64,000 nucleotides of DNA from NCBI RefSeq assembly GCF_900104575.1, contig NZ_LT629731.1, forward strand, positions 1,719,051-1,783,050, read 5' to 3'. Within the stretch, counting starts at the first letter, position 1. Each line of letters opens with the position of its first letter. The translations under genes were made by a program, and so were the position numbers. A model generated the notes under the pieces. It did no database searches. It was not told the DNA's origin and saw nothing but the letters and a program-made list of their open reading frames with translations. This DNA is from Bacillus tuaregi. Lineage in GTDB: Bacteria > Bacillota > Bacilli > Bacillales > Cytobacillaceae. Positions 52,188-59,948 of the stretch are shown here, piece by piece.

Positions 52188-53450
52188 ATGGATCCAATAT
52201 TTTTATTGAACAGTGTATGGGTCATGCTTGGAGCAATATTAGTCATTTTTATGATTGGGGGTTTCATTCTTCTTGAAGCAGGTTCAACTAGAATGAAAAA
52301 TGCCGGACATATTGCCGGGAAAACGATTTTTACATTTGGTTTAGCTTCTCTTGTTTATTGGGCAGTTGGATATGGTTTTACATTTGGTGATAATGCTAAT
52401 TTCTTTGTCGGCTTAAGTGATTTCTTTTATTCAGGAACACAACTAGAAGATGCTGGATTAGCCACTTCTGTCTTCTTTGTCTTTCAGTTAGCTTTTGCAG
52501 GGATTTCCATAACGATTGCATTAGGTGGTTTTGCAGAACGAGCAAAATTCTCCGCCTATGTCGTATTTACCATACTTTTTGGAGTTTTAATCTACCCGGT
52601 TATCGCACATTGGATTTGGGGTGGGGGCTGGCTTGCTGAACATGGAAAACAAGACTTTGCCGGTTCCACAGTCGTTCACTTAACAGGGGCAATGGCAGCC
52701 TTAGCAGCAACGATTCTGTTAAAACCACGTATCGGAAAATATAATGCCGATGGAACGGCTAATAATCTTGCCGGACATAATCAAGTGTACACAGCTTTAG
52801 CCGTTTTAATTCTCTGGGTAGGTTGGTTTGGCTTTAATGCAGGCAGCACAGTATCTGTTGATGATGGATTTTTCGGATTTGTTGCCTTGAATACGAATCT
52901 AGCCGCTGGTGCAGGTGCGGTTGCCGCCACGTTGATTTCCTGGGTTGTACTTGGTAAACCGGATGTACCGACCATTCTGAATGGGGCTTTGGCCGGTCTT
53001 GTAGCAATTACAGCATCATGTGCTTTCGTCGATACCTGGGGAGCGGTAGTGATTGGATTTATCGCTGGAATCATTGTATTCTATAGTGCAAGATTTTTTG
53101 AAAGAAAAAGAATTGATGATCCAATCTATGCTTTGTCTGTTCATGGTACAGCAGGTGTTTGGGGAACACTTTCAACCGGTTTCTTTGCTACACCAGAGCT
53201 TGCTTCAGTTGGGCTTCCAGGATTATTCTATGGTGGTGGTTTTGAACAGTTAGGTGTTCAATTTATGGGAGTCGTTACTTCTGGTCTATATGCCTTTGCT
53301 GCCTCCTTCATCATTTTGTTTGTGATGAAGAAACTTGTTGGGATTCGTGTAACAGAAGAAGAGGAAATCATGGGACTTGATATGAGTGAGCATGGTAGCT
53401 ATGGGTATCCAGAACAAATTATGGCTAGTGAAACGAAATTACCTTCCTAA
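52188..53450 (+). CDS. amtB: ammonium transporter
   Basis: A 420-residue Amt-family channel with eleven helices. Family features are LLEAGSTRMKNAGH near the N-terminus, the GFAERAKFSAY region, LTGAMAALAATILL and the SVHGTAGVWG motif with the second pore His. It moves ammonium across the membrane under nitrogen limitation. ATG 52188 follows GGGGAGAAGG; the longer frame from 52164 adds eight residues encoded by the binding-site region. Two TnrA boxes upstream indicate nitrogen control, as for nrgA of B. subtilis. No GlnK gene follows, unlike nrgAB. Confidence 0.95.
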   Translation: MDPIFLLNSVWVMLGAILVIFMIGGFILLEAGSTRMKNAGHIAGKTIFTFGLASLVYWAVGYGFTFGDNANFFVGLSDFFYSGTQLEDAGLATSVFFVFQLAFAGISITIALGGFAERAKFSAYVVFTILFGVLIYPVIAHWIWGGGWLAEHGKQDFAGSTVVHLTGAMAALAATILLKPRIGKYNADGTANNLAGHNQVYTALAVLILWVGWFGFNAGSTVSVDDGFFGFVALNTNLAAGAGAVAATLISWVVLGKPDVPTILNGALAGLVAITASCAFVDTWGAVVIGFIAGIIVFYSARFFERKRIDDPIYALSVHGTAGVWGTLSTGFFATPELASVGLPGLFYGGGFEQLGVQFMGVVTSGLYAFAASFIILFVMKKLVGIRVTEEEEIMGLDMSEHGSYGYPEQIMASETKLPS

Positions 53451-53493
53451 ACAAAACAACAGTCTCCTAACAGGAGGCTTTTTGTTTTGTTAG
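53449..53493 (+). terminator. terminator of amtB
   Basis: AACAAAAC...AGTCTCCT-AAC-AGGAGGCT...GTTTTGTT forms a long, partly interrupted hairpin with a T-rich 3' arm. Confidence 0.7.
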
Positions 53494-53595
53494 ATTCCTG
53501 TATTTACAAGCCGTTCTATTGTAGATACACTTACACAAAAGTATGAACTCTAGGGTGATGACCAATCAGCCTTATGGTAAATAGAGGTGATGTGG

Positions 53596-54564
53596 ATGAC
53601 AAGGGATTTAGAAAGTTATGAATCGATACGAAAGTGGAAGGAAGCCCATATTGAAGAGCATGCTATGGATACCCTTTTACTCAATAAATTCCATGATTAT
53701 GTTATGTGTCTAGTATTTGAGGCTGCTGTTGCTGCACTAAATGTAGGCAGTCCTCCCAGTGATTATTGCTGGTTTATTACAGGAAGTGGCGGAAGGATGG
53801 AGCAAGGGGTTTTCAGTGATCAAGATCATGGAATTATTTTTGCTCAAAATAGTAAAGAAAATGAAGCCTTTTTTTTGGCGCTCGGAAAGGAAATCTCTTA
53901 TGGACTTCATGTAGTCGGCTATCCGTACTGTGAAGGCAAGGTGATGTGCTCAAACCCAATGTGGTGTAAATCCATCGCGGCATGGCGTGAGCAGCTAGGC
54001 GATTGGATGGAGGATAGGAGCTTAGAGTCCATTCGTAATTTGCAAATATTTTTTGATGCAAGGTGCTTACTTGGAAAAGGTGATTATATAAAAGAGTTGA
54101 AAAACGATATTTTTGAATATCGTCGTAAACAGCCGCAGCTATTAAGCCGGCTAATGGAAAGTGTCATGCATATCAAAAATGCCATAGGCCCATTAGGGCA
54201 GCTGATCCCCATTAATCAAGGTAAATATCAAGGCTCGATTGACTTAAAGTACACAGCCTTTCTCCCTTATGTTAATGGTATTCGTTTATTAGCTATAAAG
54301 GAAGGTTTGGATGAAACCTCCACTCTTGGGAGGATTGATGCATTATTAGAACATCCGATGTATGCTGAAGTGTTATCGAAAAGCAAACAAAATTTTAAGC
54401 GGCTGTTATTTTATCGACTTTCTATGTCAAATAGGAATTCCTATGAAGACACTCATTTTTTAATGATAAAGCATTTAGATAAATGGAATAGGAAGGAAAT
54501 AAAACAAATTCTTAAGGATGGGAAAAGGCTTCATCAATATATCAGCAGACATTTACTGTCATAG
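53596..54564 (+). CDS. DUF294-type nucleotidyltransferase
   Basis: A 322-residue protein with the DUF294 nucleotidyltransferase domain and its C-terminal partner domain. The catalytic signature GSGGRMEQGVFSDQDHGIIF (GS-x-GR-x-E ... SDQD) is near residues 63-82 and is complete. CBS or cNMP domains that usually precede it in proteobacteria are missing. The start at ATG 53596 follows AGAGGTG. It is followed by a DnaQ-type exonuclease gene; the same pair is common in other bacteria, often near transporters. The nucleotide substrate is unknown, but a signalling role related to the GlnD-type enzymes is assumed for the family. Confidence 0.85.
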   Translation: MTRDLESYESIRKWKEAHIEEHAMDTLLLNKFHDYVMCLVFEAAVAALNVGSPPSDYCWFITGSGGRMEQGVFSDQDHGIIFAQNSKENEAFFLALGKEISYGLHVVGYPYCEGKVMCSNPMWCKSIAAWREQLGDWMEDRSLESIRNLQIFFDARCLLGKGDYIKELKNDIFEYRRKQPQLLSRLMESVMHIKNAIGPLGQLIPINQGKYQGSIDLKYTAFLPYVNGIRLLAIKEGLDETSTLGRIDALLEHPMYAEVLSKSKQNFKRLLFYRLSMSNRNSYEDTHFLMIKHLDKWNRKEIKQILKDGKRLHQYISRHLLS

Positions 54565-54626
54565 AACATCTGGTTCAAGGTGAGTCCCTAAAGTGTTTTC
54601 ATATTGGTTGAAAAAGGGTGTTGATT

Positions 54627-55343
54627 ATGGCATTTGAATCATTTATCCATTTAATGAAAGGGTTGCAGGGAAAGGTCGGCCTCGGTTCTTCAAGTGGAAC
54701 CAATCTACGGCAAGCGGCATATGTCAGAAATCTGCAAAAGGAATTGAAGCAGCAGGATTCATTGTTCGTCCCGTTAAATCAATTAAATGTAGTCATTTTT
54801 GATTTGGAAACAACTGGATTTTACCCTGAGCAGGGTGACAGAATTATTTCTATCGGAGCGGTGAAAATGATTGGTGGTGAAAGATGTGAAGAATTTTATT
54901 CCCTTGCTCGCTATGAAAACGAGCTCCCGCCAGTCATTGAGCAATTAACAGGGTTAACCCCAGAGCAATTATCGAATGCACCGGCTCTTACGGATGTATT
55001 AGTACAGTTTTATCGCTTTGCACAGCATTCCACCCTTGTGGCCCACCATTCAAAACATGATAAAAGCTTTTTACAAAATGCAAATTGGAAGCTTTTTCGT
55101 TCCCCGTTTAAACATCGAGTCGTTGATACTTCCTTTTTTTATCGAATTGCCGATCCGGATTGCTCATTTAGCAGGTTAGATGAGCTTTGTGAGTATCATC
55201 AAATTCCGATCATTGACCGCCATCATGCATTAGGGGATGCAAGGCTGACTGCTGAAATATGGCGTATTTATATAGAAAAAGTCCAGGCTCTCGGCTGTAA
55301 AACCCTACACGATGTATATAGGCGGATGGCTAATAAGCTTTAA
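54627..55343 (+). CDS. DnaQ-like 3'-5' exonuclease
   Basis: A 238-residue DEDDh exonuclease. Exo I is FDLETTGF (Asp and Glu, near residues 56-63), Exo II is AHHSKHDKSFL and Exo III is RHHALGDARLT. It resembles the epsilon/PolC exonuclease domain without a polymerase and probably trims DNA or RNA ends. The start is ATG 54627 (AAAGGGTG upstream). The stop codon TAA (55341-55343) is formed by the first bases of repeat copy C, so the natural 3' end may have been altered by that insertion. Confidence 0.85.
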   Translation: MAFESFIHLMKGLQGKVGLGSSSGTNLRQAAYVRNLQKELKQQDSLFVPLNQLNVVIFDLETTGFYPEQGDRIISIGAVKMIGGERCEEFYSLARYENELPPVIEQLTGLTPEQLSNAPALTDVLVQFYRFAQHSTLVAHHSKHDKSFLQNANWKLFRSPFKHRVVDTSFFYRIADPDCSFSRLDELCEYHQIPIIDRHHALGDARLTAEIWRIYIEKVQALGCKTLHDVYRRMANKL

Positions 55344-55531
55344 CTTCATTCAGCAGAAGTCCTCCACTTCTACAAGTGGGGGATGAATGCAAACTGTACT
55401 TCGATTCAGTGGGGGTTCAAACCCGGGCTGAATGAGGTTAAGCCTCCGGCGGATGTCACGGATTTTTTAAAGGTAGTTTATCGAGCAAGCTCGATAAATA
55501 TCCGGACGCAAATTCGACGGGCGAATTTGAT
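55340..55531 (+). repeat. 190-bp structured element, copy C
   Basis: Outer arms TTAACTTCATTCAGC / GCTGAATGAGGTTAA (one change, still pairable as G-U). The 3' stem here is the perfect TTTATCGAGC-AA-GCTCGATAAA, whose paired bases differ on both sides from copies B and D. It begins at the stop codon of the exonuclease gene. Confidence 0.88.
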
Positions 55532-55652
55532 TTTTTCTACCTTCGGAGTAACTATGCTTTATTCTTTTTACTTTTTCTTTTCAAGTCCTGTAGATAATAA
55601 GAAAGATTTCTCCTCATTATTCATACAATTTAGTAATTGACACCAAAATGTA

Positions 55653-55841
55653 TTAACTTCATTCAGCTGAAGTCCTCCACTTTTACATGTGGGGGATGAA
55701 GGCAAATGGTCCTTCGATTTAGTGGGGGTTAAACCCCGGCTGAATGAAGTTAAGCCTCCGGCGAGTCTTGCGATTTTTTAAAGGTAGTTTACCCGAGCGA
55801 GCTCAGGTAATCCGGACGCAAATTCGACGGACGAATTTGAT
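55653..55841 (+). repeat. 190-bp structured element, copy D
   Basis: Outer arms TTAACTTCATTCAGC / GCTGAATGAAGTTAA are perfect. A short divergent stretch, GCGAGTCTTGCGAT, replaces GCGGATGTCACGGAT. The 3' stem TTACCCGAGC-GA-GCTCAGGTAA and AAATTCG-ACGGA-CGAATTT are present. It lies 121 bp after copy C. Confidence 0.88.
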
Positions 55842-55954
55842 TTTTTTCGTATAAAGACTGAAGGAACATGCCTGTACTCCATGAAATGTTTTTTCGTTTC
55901 ATGCTTTGTGGGCGCCCTTCTGCTTTTGTTTTTTTAGACATGGAGAGTGAGAGG

Positions 55955-57313
55955 ATGAAGCGTTCGTTTTTAATTAAGCCAATGCTAGATGAAAATTATC
56001 CGATTATTGATTTTGGCAAGGGTGTATATTTATATGACATTGAATTCAAGGAATATCTTGATGCCTCCTCTGGAGCTGTGACAGCTAACATCGGTCATGG
56101 TGTGAAAGAAATCATCAATGCAATGAAAAAGCAGGCGAAAAAAGTATCATTTGTCTATCGGTCACAGTTTACAAGTGAACCTGCTGAACAACTGGCGCAA
56201 AAAATTGCTGAACTTGCCAGTGGGGATTTAAATTGGAGCTTTTTTGTGAGTAGTGGCTCGGAAGCAACTGAAACAGCAATGAAGGTGGCTATACAGCATT
56301 GGCAGGAAAAAGGCTTGAAAACAAAAACAAAAATATTGTCTCGTTGGGTCAGCTACCATGGAATTACTTTAGGTGCTTTATCGATGTCAGGTCATTCTGC
56401 TAGAAGGGAAAGATTTACACCGCTCCTTGAAGATTTTCCTACTATTCATCCTCCTTATTGTTATCGTTGTCCATACAACAAAACTGCCCCAGAGTGCGGC
56501 TACCTCTGCGCACGAGAACTAGAAACCGCCATCAGACGAATTGGGGCAGAGCATATTGCGGCTTTCATTGCTGAACCGGTAATTGGTGCAGCAGGCGGAG
56601 CCATTTCTCCACCAGAACACTATTATCAAATAATCAAAGAAATATGCGAAAAATACCAGATTCTTTTTATTGCAGATGAAGTCATGACTGGTTTTGGCCG
56701 CACTGGAACCATGCTTGCCTGTGAGCATTGGAATGTAATCCCTGATATTGTGGCGCTCGGGAAAGGGATGGGTGCAGGTTATACACCTATAGCTGCAACT
56801 CTTGTCAGTGACCGTGTTATGGAGCCCATTCTATCAGGATCAAAGGTAGTCATGAGTGGTCACACCTTAAGTGCTAATCCTCAAAGCTGTGCAGTATCAT
56901 TAGCTGTTATGAACTATCTTGAGCAGCACGATATTATGAATATGGTACCTGAAAAAAGTCAATATTTATTTACTAGACTACAAAAACTAAAATATCAATT
57001 TCCTTTTATTGGGGACGTAAGAGGCTTAGGATTGTTGATTGGTATCGAATTTGTTCAAGACGATAAACAAAAGCTTCCGTTTCCTAGGTCTTTTGCTTTT
57101 ACTAAAAGAGTGATTAAAATGGCCATTAATAATGGATTATTATTATACCCGGCAGGAGCAGGGATGGATGGAATCGATGGCGATGCCATCATTATTTCTC
57201 CCCCTTTGACGATAACCAATGAAGAATTGGATGAATTAATTGAAAAATTCACCGTAACCTGCCAAGAACTTTATGAATCGCTCCAATTGGGAGGGATGAT
57301 GAATGATGGATAA
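55955..57313 (+). CDS. yodT: class III PLP aminotransferase (YodT-like)
   Basis: A 452-residue class III (fold type I) aminotransferase. The PLP Lys is in VALGKGMGAGYTPIAA near residue 271; the phosphate-site SSGSEATETAM and IADEVMTGFGRTG (PLP Asp) are intact. In the B. subtilis yodT-yodS-yodR-yodQ-yodP-kamA set it is the presumed N-acetyl-beta-lysine aminotransferase. A Cys-rich stretch CYRCPYN...CGYLC near residues 168-187 is unusual for the class and recalls a zinc knuckle. ATG 55955 is preferred (GGAGAG upstream); the longer frame from 55868 lies against repeat D. Confidence 0.85.
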   Translation: MKRSFLIKPMLDENYPIIDFGKGVYLYDIEFKEYLDASSGAVTANIGHGVKEIINAMKKQAKKVSFVYRSQFTSEPAEQLAQKIAELASGDLNWSFFVSSGSEATETAMKVAIQHWQEKGLKTKTKILSRWVSYHGITLGALSMSGHSARRERFTPLLEDFPTIHPPYCYRCPYNKTAPECGYLCARELETAIRRIGAEHIAAFIAEPVIGAAGGAISPPEHYYQIIKEICEKYQILFIADEVMTGFGRTGTMLACEHWNVIPDIVALGKGMGAGYTPIAATLVSDRVMEPILSGSKVVMSGHTLSANPQSCAVSLAVMNYLEQHDIMNMVPEKSQYLFTRLQKLKYQFPFIGDVRGLGLLIGIEFVQDDKQKLPFPRSFAFTKRVIKMAINNGLLLYPAGAGMDGIDGDAIIISPPLTITNEELDELIEKFTVTCQELYESLQLGGMMNDG

Positions 57314-58004
57314 TTCTTTTGGTAAAATCAAGGATATTAGTTGCGTAATGGAGCATTTTGCCGATGGAATGACCGTTATGTTTGGTGGCTTTGGTGGTGT
57401 AGGTACGCCGCCTAGCATAATCGATGCGATGATCGAAAAGAATTTGCGCCATTTAACGTTAATCGGCAATGATGCTGGATTTCCACATATTGGGATTGGG
57501 AAAGTAGTTAGTAGGGGAATGGCAGACCGCTTAATTGCATCGCATATTGGCTCAAATCCTGTAGCTGGAAAGCTCTTAACAGCTGGGAAGCTTACTGTCG
57601 AATTTTCTCCGCAAGGAACTCTGGCTGAACGGATCCGGGCAGGTGGTGTTGGAATTCCGGCATTTCTGTCAGATATTGGCATGGATAACGAATGGGTAGC
57701 AGGTCAAAAAGAAATCTGTGTCATAGACGGAAAATCATATTTAATTGAAACGGCTCTAACGGCAGAAGTTTCGATTGTCTACGCGAAAAAAGCAGATCCC
57801 TTTGGCAATCTTATCTATGACAAAAGTGCCCGTAATACGAATCCCCTTGTTGCTATGGCAGGTAACGTTACCATTGCAGAGGTTGAGGAAATTGTCCCGC
57901 TCGGTGATATTAAGCCTTATGAAGTAGTGACACCAGGTGTCTTTGTTGACTATATCGTTCCATCCGAGGGGGTGAATTGGAAATGGGCATGGCAAACTCC
58001 ATAA
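57303..58004 (+). CDS. yodS: CoA-transferase subunit A (YodS-like)
   Basis: A 233-residue 3-oxoacid CoA-transferase alpha subunit with the glycine loop VMFGGFGGVGTPPSI near residues 25-39 and the IGSNPVAGK segment. It works with subunit B to move CoA onto a keto acid. It overlaps yodT by 11 nt and yodR by 22 nt, indicating one operon and probable translational coupling. The substrate is inferred from the cluster to be an acetamido-3-oxo acid from beta-lysine. Confidence 0.9.
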   Translation: MMDNSFGKIKDISCVMEHFADGMTVMFGGFGGVGTPPSIIDAMIEKNLRHLTLIGNDAGFPHIGIGKVVSRGMADRLIASHIGSNPVAGKLLTAGKLTVEFSPQGTLAERIRAGGVGIPAFLSDIGMDNEWVAGQKEICVIDGKSYLIETALTAEVSIVYAKKADPFGNLIYDKSARNTNPLVAMAGNVTIAEVEEIVPLGDIKPYEVVTPGVFVDYIVPSEGVNWKWAWQTP

Positions 58005-58651
58005 GAAATAGAATTGCGAAAAGAGCTGCGGCTGAAATTACAAACGGAATGGTTGTCAACTTAGGTATCGGCATTCCTTCCCTTGTTCCCAATCATCTGG
58101 CTACAGATATTCAAGTTATGTTTCATGCTGAAAACGGAATTGTTGGGATGGGGTCTAGTCCCATGAAAGGTGAGGAGGATGAAAATCTTTGTAATGCAGG
58201 CGGGCTTCCGGTTACCGTCATTGACGGTGCTTCCTATTGTGACAGTGCAGTTGCCTTTGCGATGATACGCCGAGGCAGAGTAGATATGACGATACTCGGA
58301 GCATTACAGGTAAGTGAAAAGGGAGATTTGGCCAATTGGTTAGTTCCGGGTAAAAAAATTCCTGGAATGGGAGGTGCCATGGAACTGGCGCAAAAGGCGC
58401 GAAAGGTTATTGTTGTGATGAATCATACGGATTCTAAAGGGAATTCAAAGATTGTCCAAAGCTGTACATTGCCCTTAACCTCGAAAGGCTGTGTAGATTT
58501 GATTATTACGGATTTAGCCGTTTTTGAGGTGGGCTCAAAGGGTCTGATTCTACGAGAATATTTTGCCGGTCATTCGGTTGAGCGAATTAAAAGCTTAACA
58601 GATTGTCAGTTTACCGTTGCTGAAAAGCTTCTTGTTATTCCACTAGAGTGA
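57983..58651 (+). CDS. yodR: CoA-transferase subunit B (YodR-like)
   Basis: A 222-residue 3-oxoacid CoA-transferase beta subunit. The catalytic Glu that forms the CoA thioester is in HAENGIVGMG near residue 50, and NLGIGIPSLVPNHL is the typical N-terminal motif. The start is taken as ATG 57983 (MGMANSIRNRI) with GAGGGGGTG 8-9 nt upstream; TTG 57977 is a closer alternative. Overlaps yodS. Confidence 0.9.
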   Translation: MGMANSIRNRIAKRAAAEITNGMVVNLGIGIPSLVPNHLATDIQVMFHAENGIVGMGSSPMKGEEDENLCNAGGLPVTVIDGASYCDSAVAFAMIRRGRVDMTILGALQVSEKGDLANWLVPGKKIPGMGGAMELAQKARKVIVVMNHTDSKGNSKIVQSCTLPLTSKGCVDLIITDLAVFEVGSKGLILREYFAGHSVERIKSLTDCQFTVAEKLLVIPLE

Positions 58652-58679
58652 TAATAAATAAACAAAAGGAGGATGTCTG

Positions 58680-59948
58680 TTGGAAAAGCTTGAGGAGGAT
58701 ATAAAAGTATGGCTCACGGTAAACCAAGCTGCTGGCACTAGATTATTACAAAGGCTTGTTCAAGAGCGGAGTATCCGTGGTGAGGAAAGTAAAGCGCAGG
58801 CGATCATCATTGAAAAGCTGCGTCAAATTGGCTTGCAGCTTGATATTTGGGAGATTGGCGGCAAGGAGTTAATCAGTCATCCGAAGTTTTGCAGTGACCG
58901 AACAGAATTTAGTGGAAATCCAAATGTAGTGGGAATCTGGAAAGGGACTGGAAACGGAAAATCAATGATATTGAATGGTCATATTGATGTTGTGCCTGAA
59001 GGAGACCTGGATGAATGGGAGCATGATCCGTACAGCGGTATCATTCGGGCTGGGAAGCTTTACGGACGTGGTGCGACTGATATGAAGGGCGGGACGGTTT
59101 CTCTCCTTTTAGCTATTGAAGCGCTCAAAAGTTGCGGAGTCAGGTTGAAGGGGGATGTTATTTTTCAGAGTGTCATTGAAGAAGAGAGTGGAGGGGCTGG
59201 AACCTTAGCTGCTGTCTTACGAGGCTATAAAGCAGACGGTGCTATCATACCTGAACCGACAAATATGAAGCTGTTCCCAAAACAGCAGGGTTCGATGTGG
59301 TTTCGGATAAAAGTCAAGGGTCGATCGGCTCATGGTGGGACTCGATATGAGGGTGTCAGTGCAATTGAAAAAATGATGCTATTGATTAAGGAGCTCCAGC
59401 AATTGGAGCTAAGAAGAAATCAGCAGATTGATGATCCGCTTTATGAAGAGACGCCGATTCCAATACCTATCAATATTGGTAAAATCTACAGTGGGCAATG
59501 GCCGTCTACTGTTCCTGACCTGGCGGTCATCGAAGGTCGGATGGGAGTTTCGCCAAATGAGACAATGGAGAATGCAGAAAAGGAATTGGAAGCCTGTTTG
59601 AAAAAGTTAGCTGAAAAGGATTTATGGTTTGCAGAATATCCTCCGACGATTGAGTGGTTTGGCGGAAGGTGGCAGCCGGGCACCCTTGATAGGGGTCATA
59701 GGTTAATTGAGACAGTTACTGCGGCCTTTCAAAAAGTTAAAGGAAATCCTCCGGTTATTGAAGCCTCGCCGTGGGGAACAGATGGCGGAATATTATCCAA
59801 TACGGGACAGACGCCGGTTATGGTCTTCGGTCCAGGTGTCACAGAGGCTGCGCACGATACAAATGAACATATCATTCTAGCGGATGTTTTTGAAGCGGCT
59901 GAAGTAATTGCTTTAACCTTGATAGAATGGTGTGAAGTTGAAAAATAA
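58680..59948 (+). CDS. yodQ: M20-family deacylase (YodQ-like)
   Basis: A 422-residue ArgE/DapE-type metallopeptidase. Metal ligands and catalytic residues are visible in NGHIDVVPEGD (His, Asp), RGATDMKGG (bridging Asp) and VIEEESGG (catalytic Glu and metal Glu); the dimerisation-domain His is in GRSAHGGTRY. It starts at TTG 58680 behind AAAGGAGGATG. In this cluster a role in removing the acetyl group from an acetamido acid is likely, for example 4-acetamidobutyrate to GABA. It overlaps the following aminotransferase frame. Confidence 0.88.
   Translation: MEKLEEDIKVWLTVNQAAGTRLLQRLVQERSIRGEESKAQAIIIEKLRQIGLQLDIWEIGGKELISHPKFCSDRTEFSGNPNVVGIWKGTGNGKSMILNGHIDVVPEGDLDEWEHDPYSGIIRAGKLYGRGATDMKGGTVSLLLAIEALKSCGVRLKGDVIFQSVIEEESGGAGTLAAVLRGYKADGAIIPEPTNMKLFPKQQGSMWFRIKVKGRSAHGGTRYEGVSAIEKMMLLIKELQQLELRRNQQIDDPLYEETPIPIPINIGKIYSGQWPSTVPDLAVIEGRMGVSPNETMENAEKELEACLKKLAEKDLWFAEYPPTIEWFGGRWQPGTLDRGHRLIETVTAAFQKVKGNPPVIEASPWGTDGGILSNTGQTPVMVFGPGVTEAAHDTNEHIILADVFEAAEVIALTLIEWCEVEK

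Noticed and set aside
55383-55640. 85-residue plus-strand ORF overlapping repeat copy C
   Set aside because: Its first two thirds are translation of the 190-bp element and no other copy keeps the frame open with the same start, so it is a by-product of the repeat.
28485-55841. Four-copy repeat considered as a CRISPR array
   Set aside because: Copies are about 190 bp, far apart and without regular spacers, and no cas genes are present.
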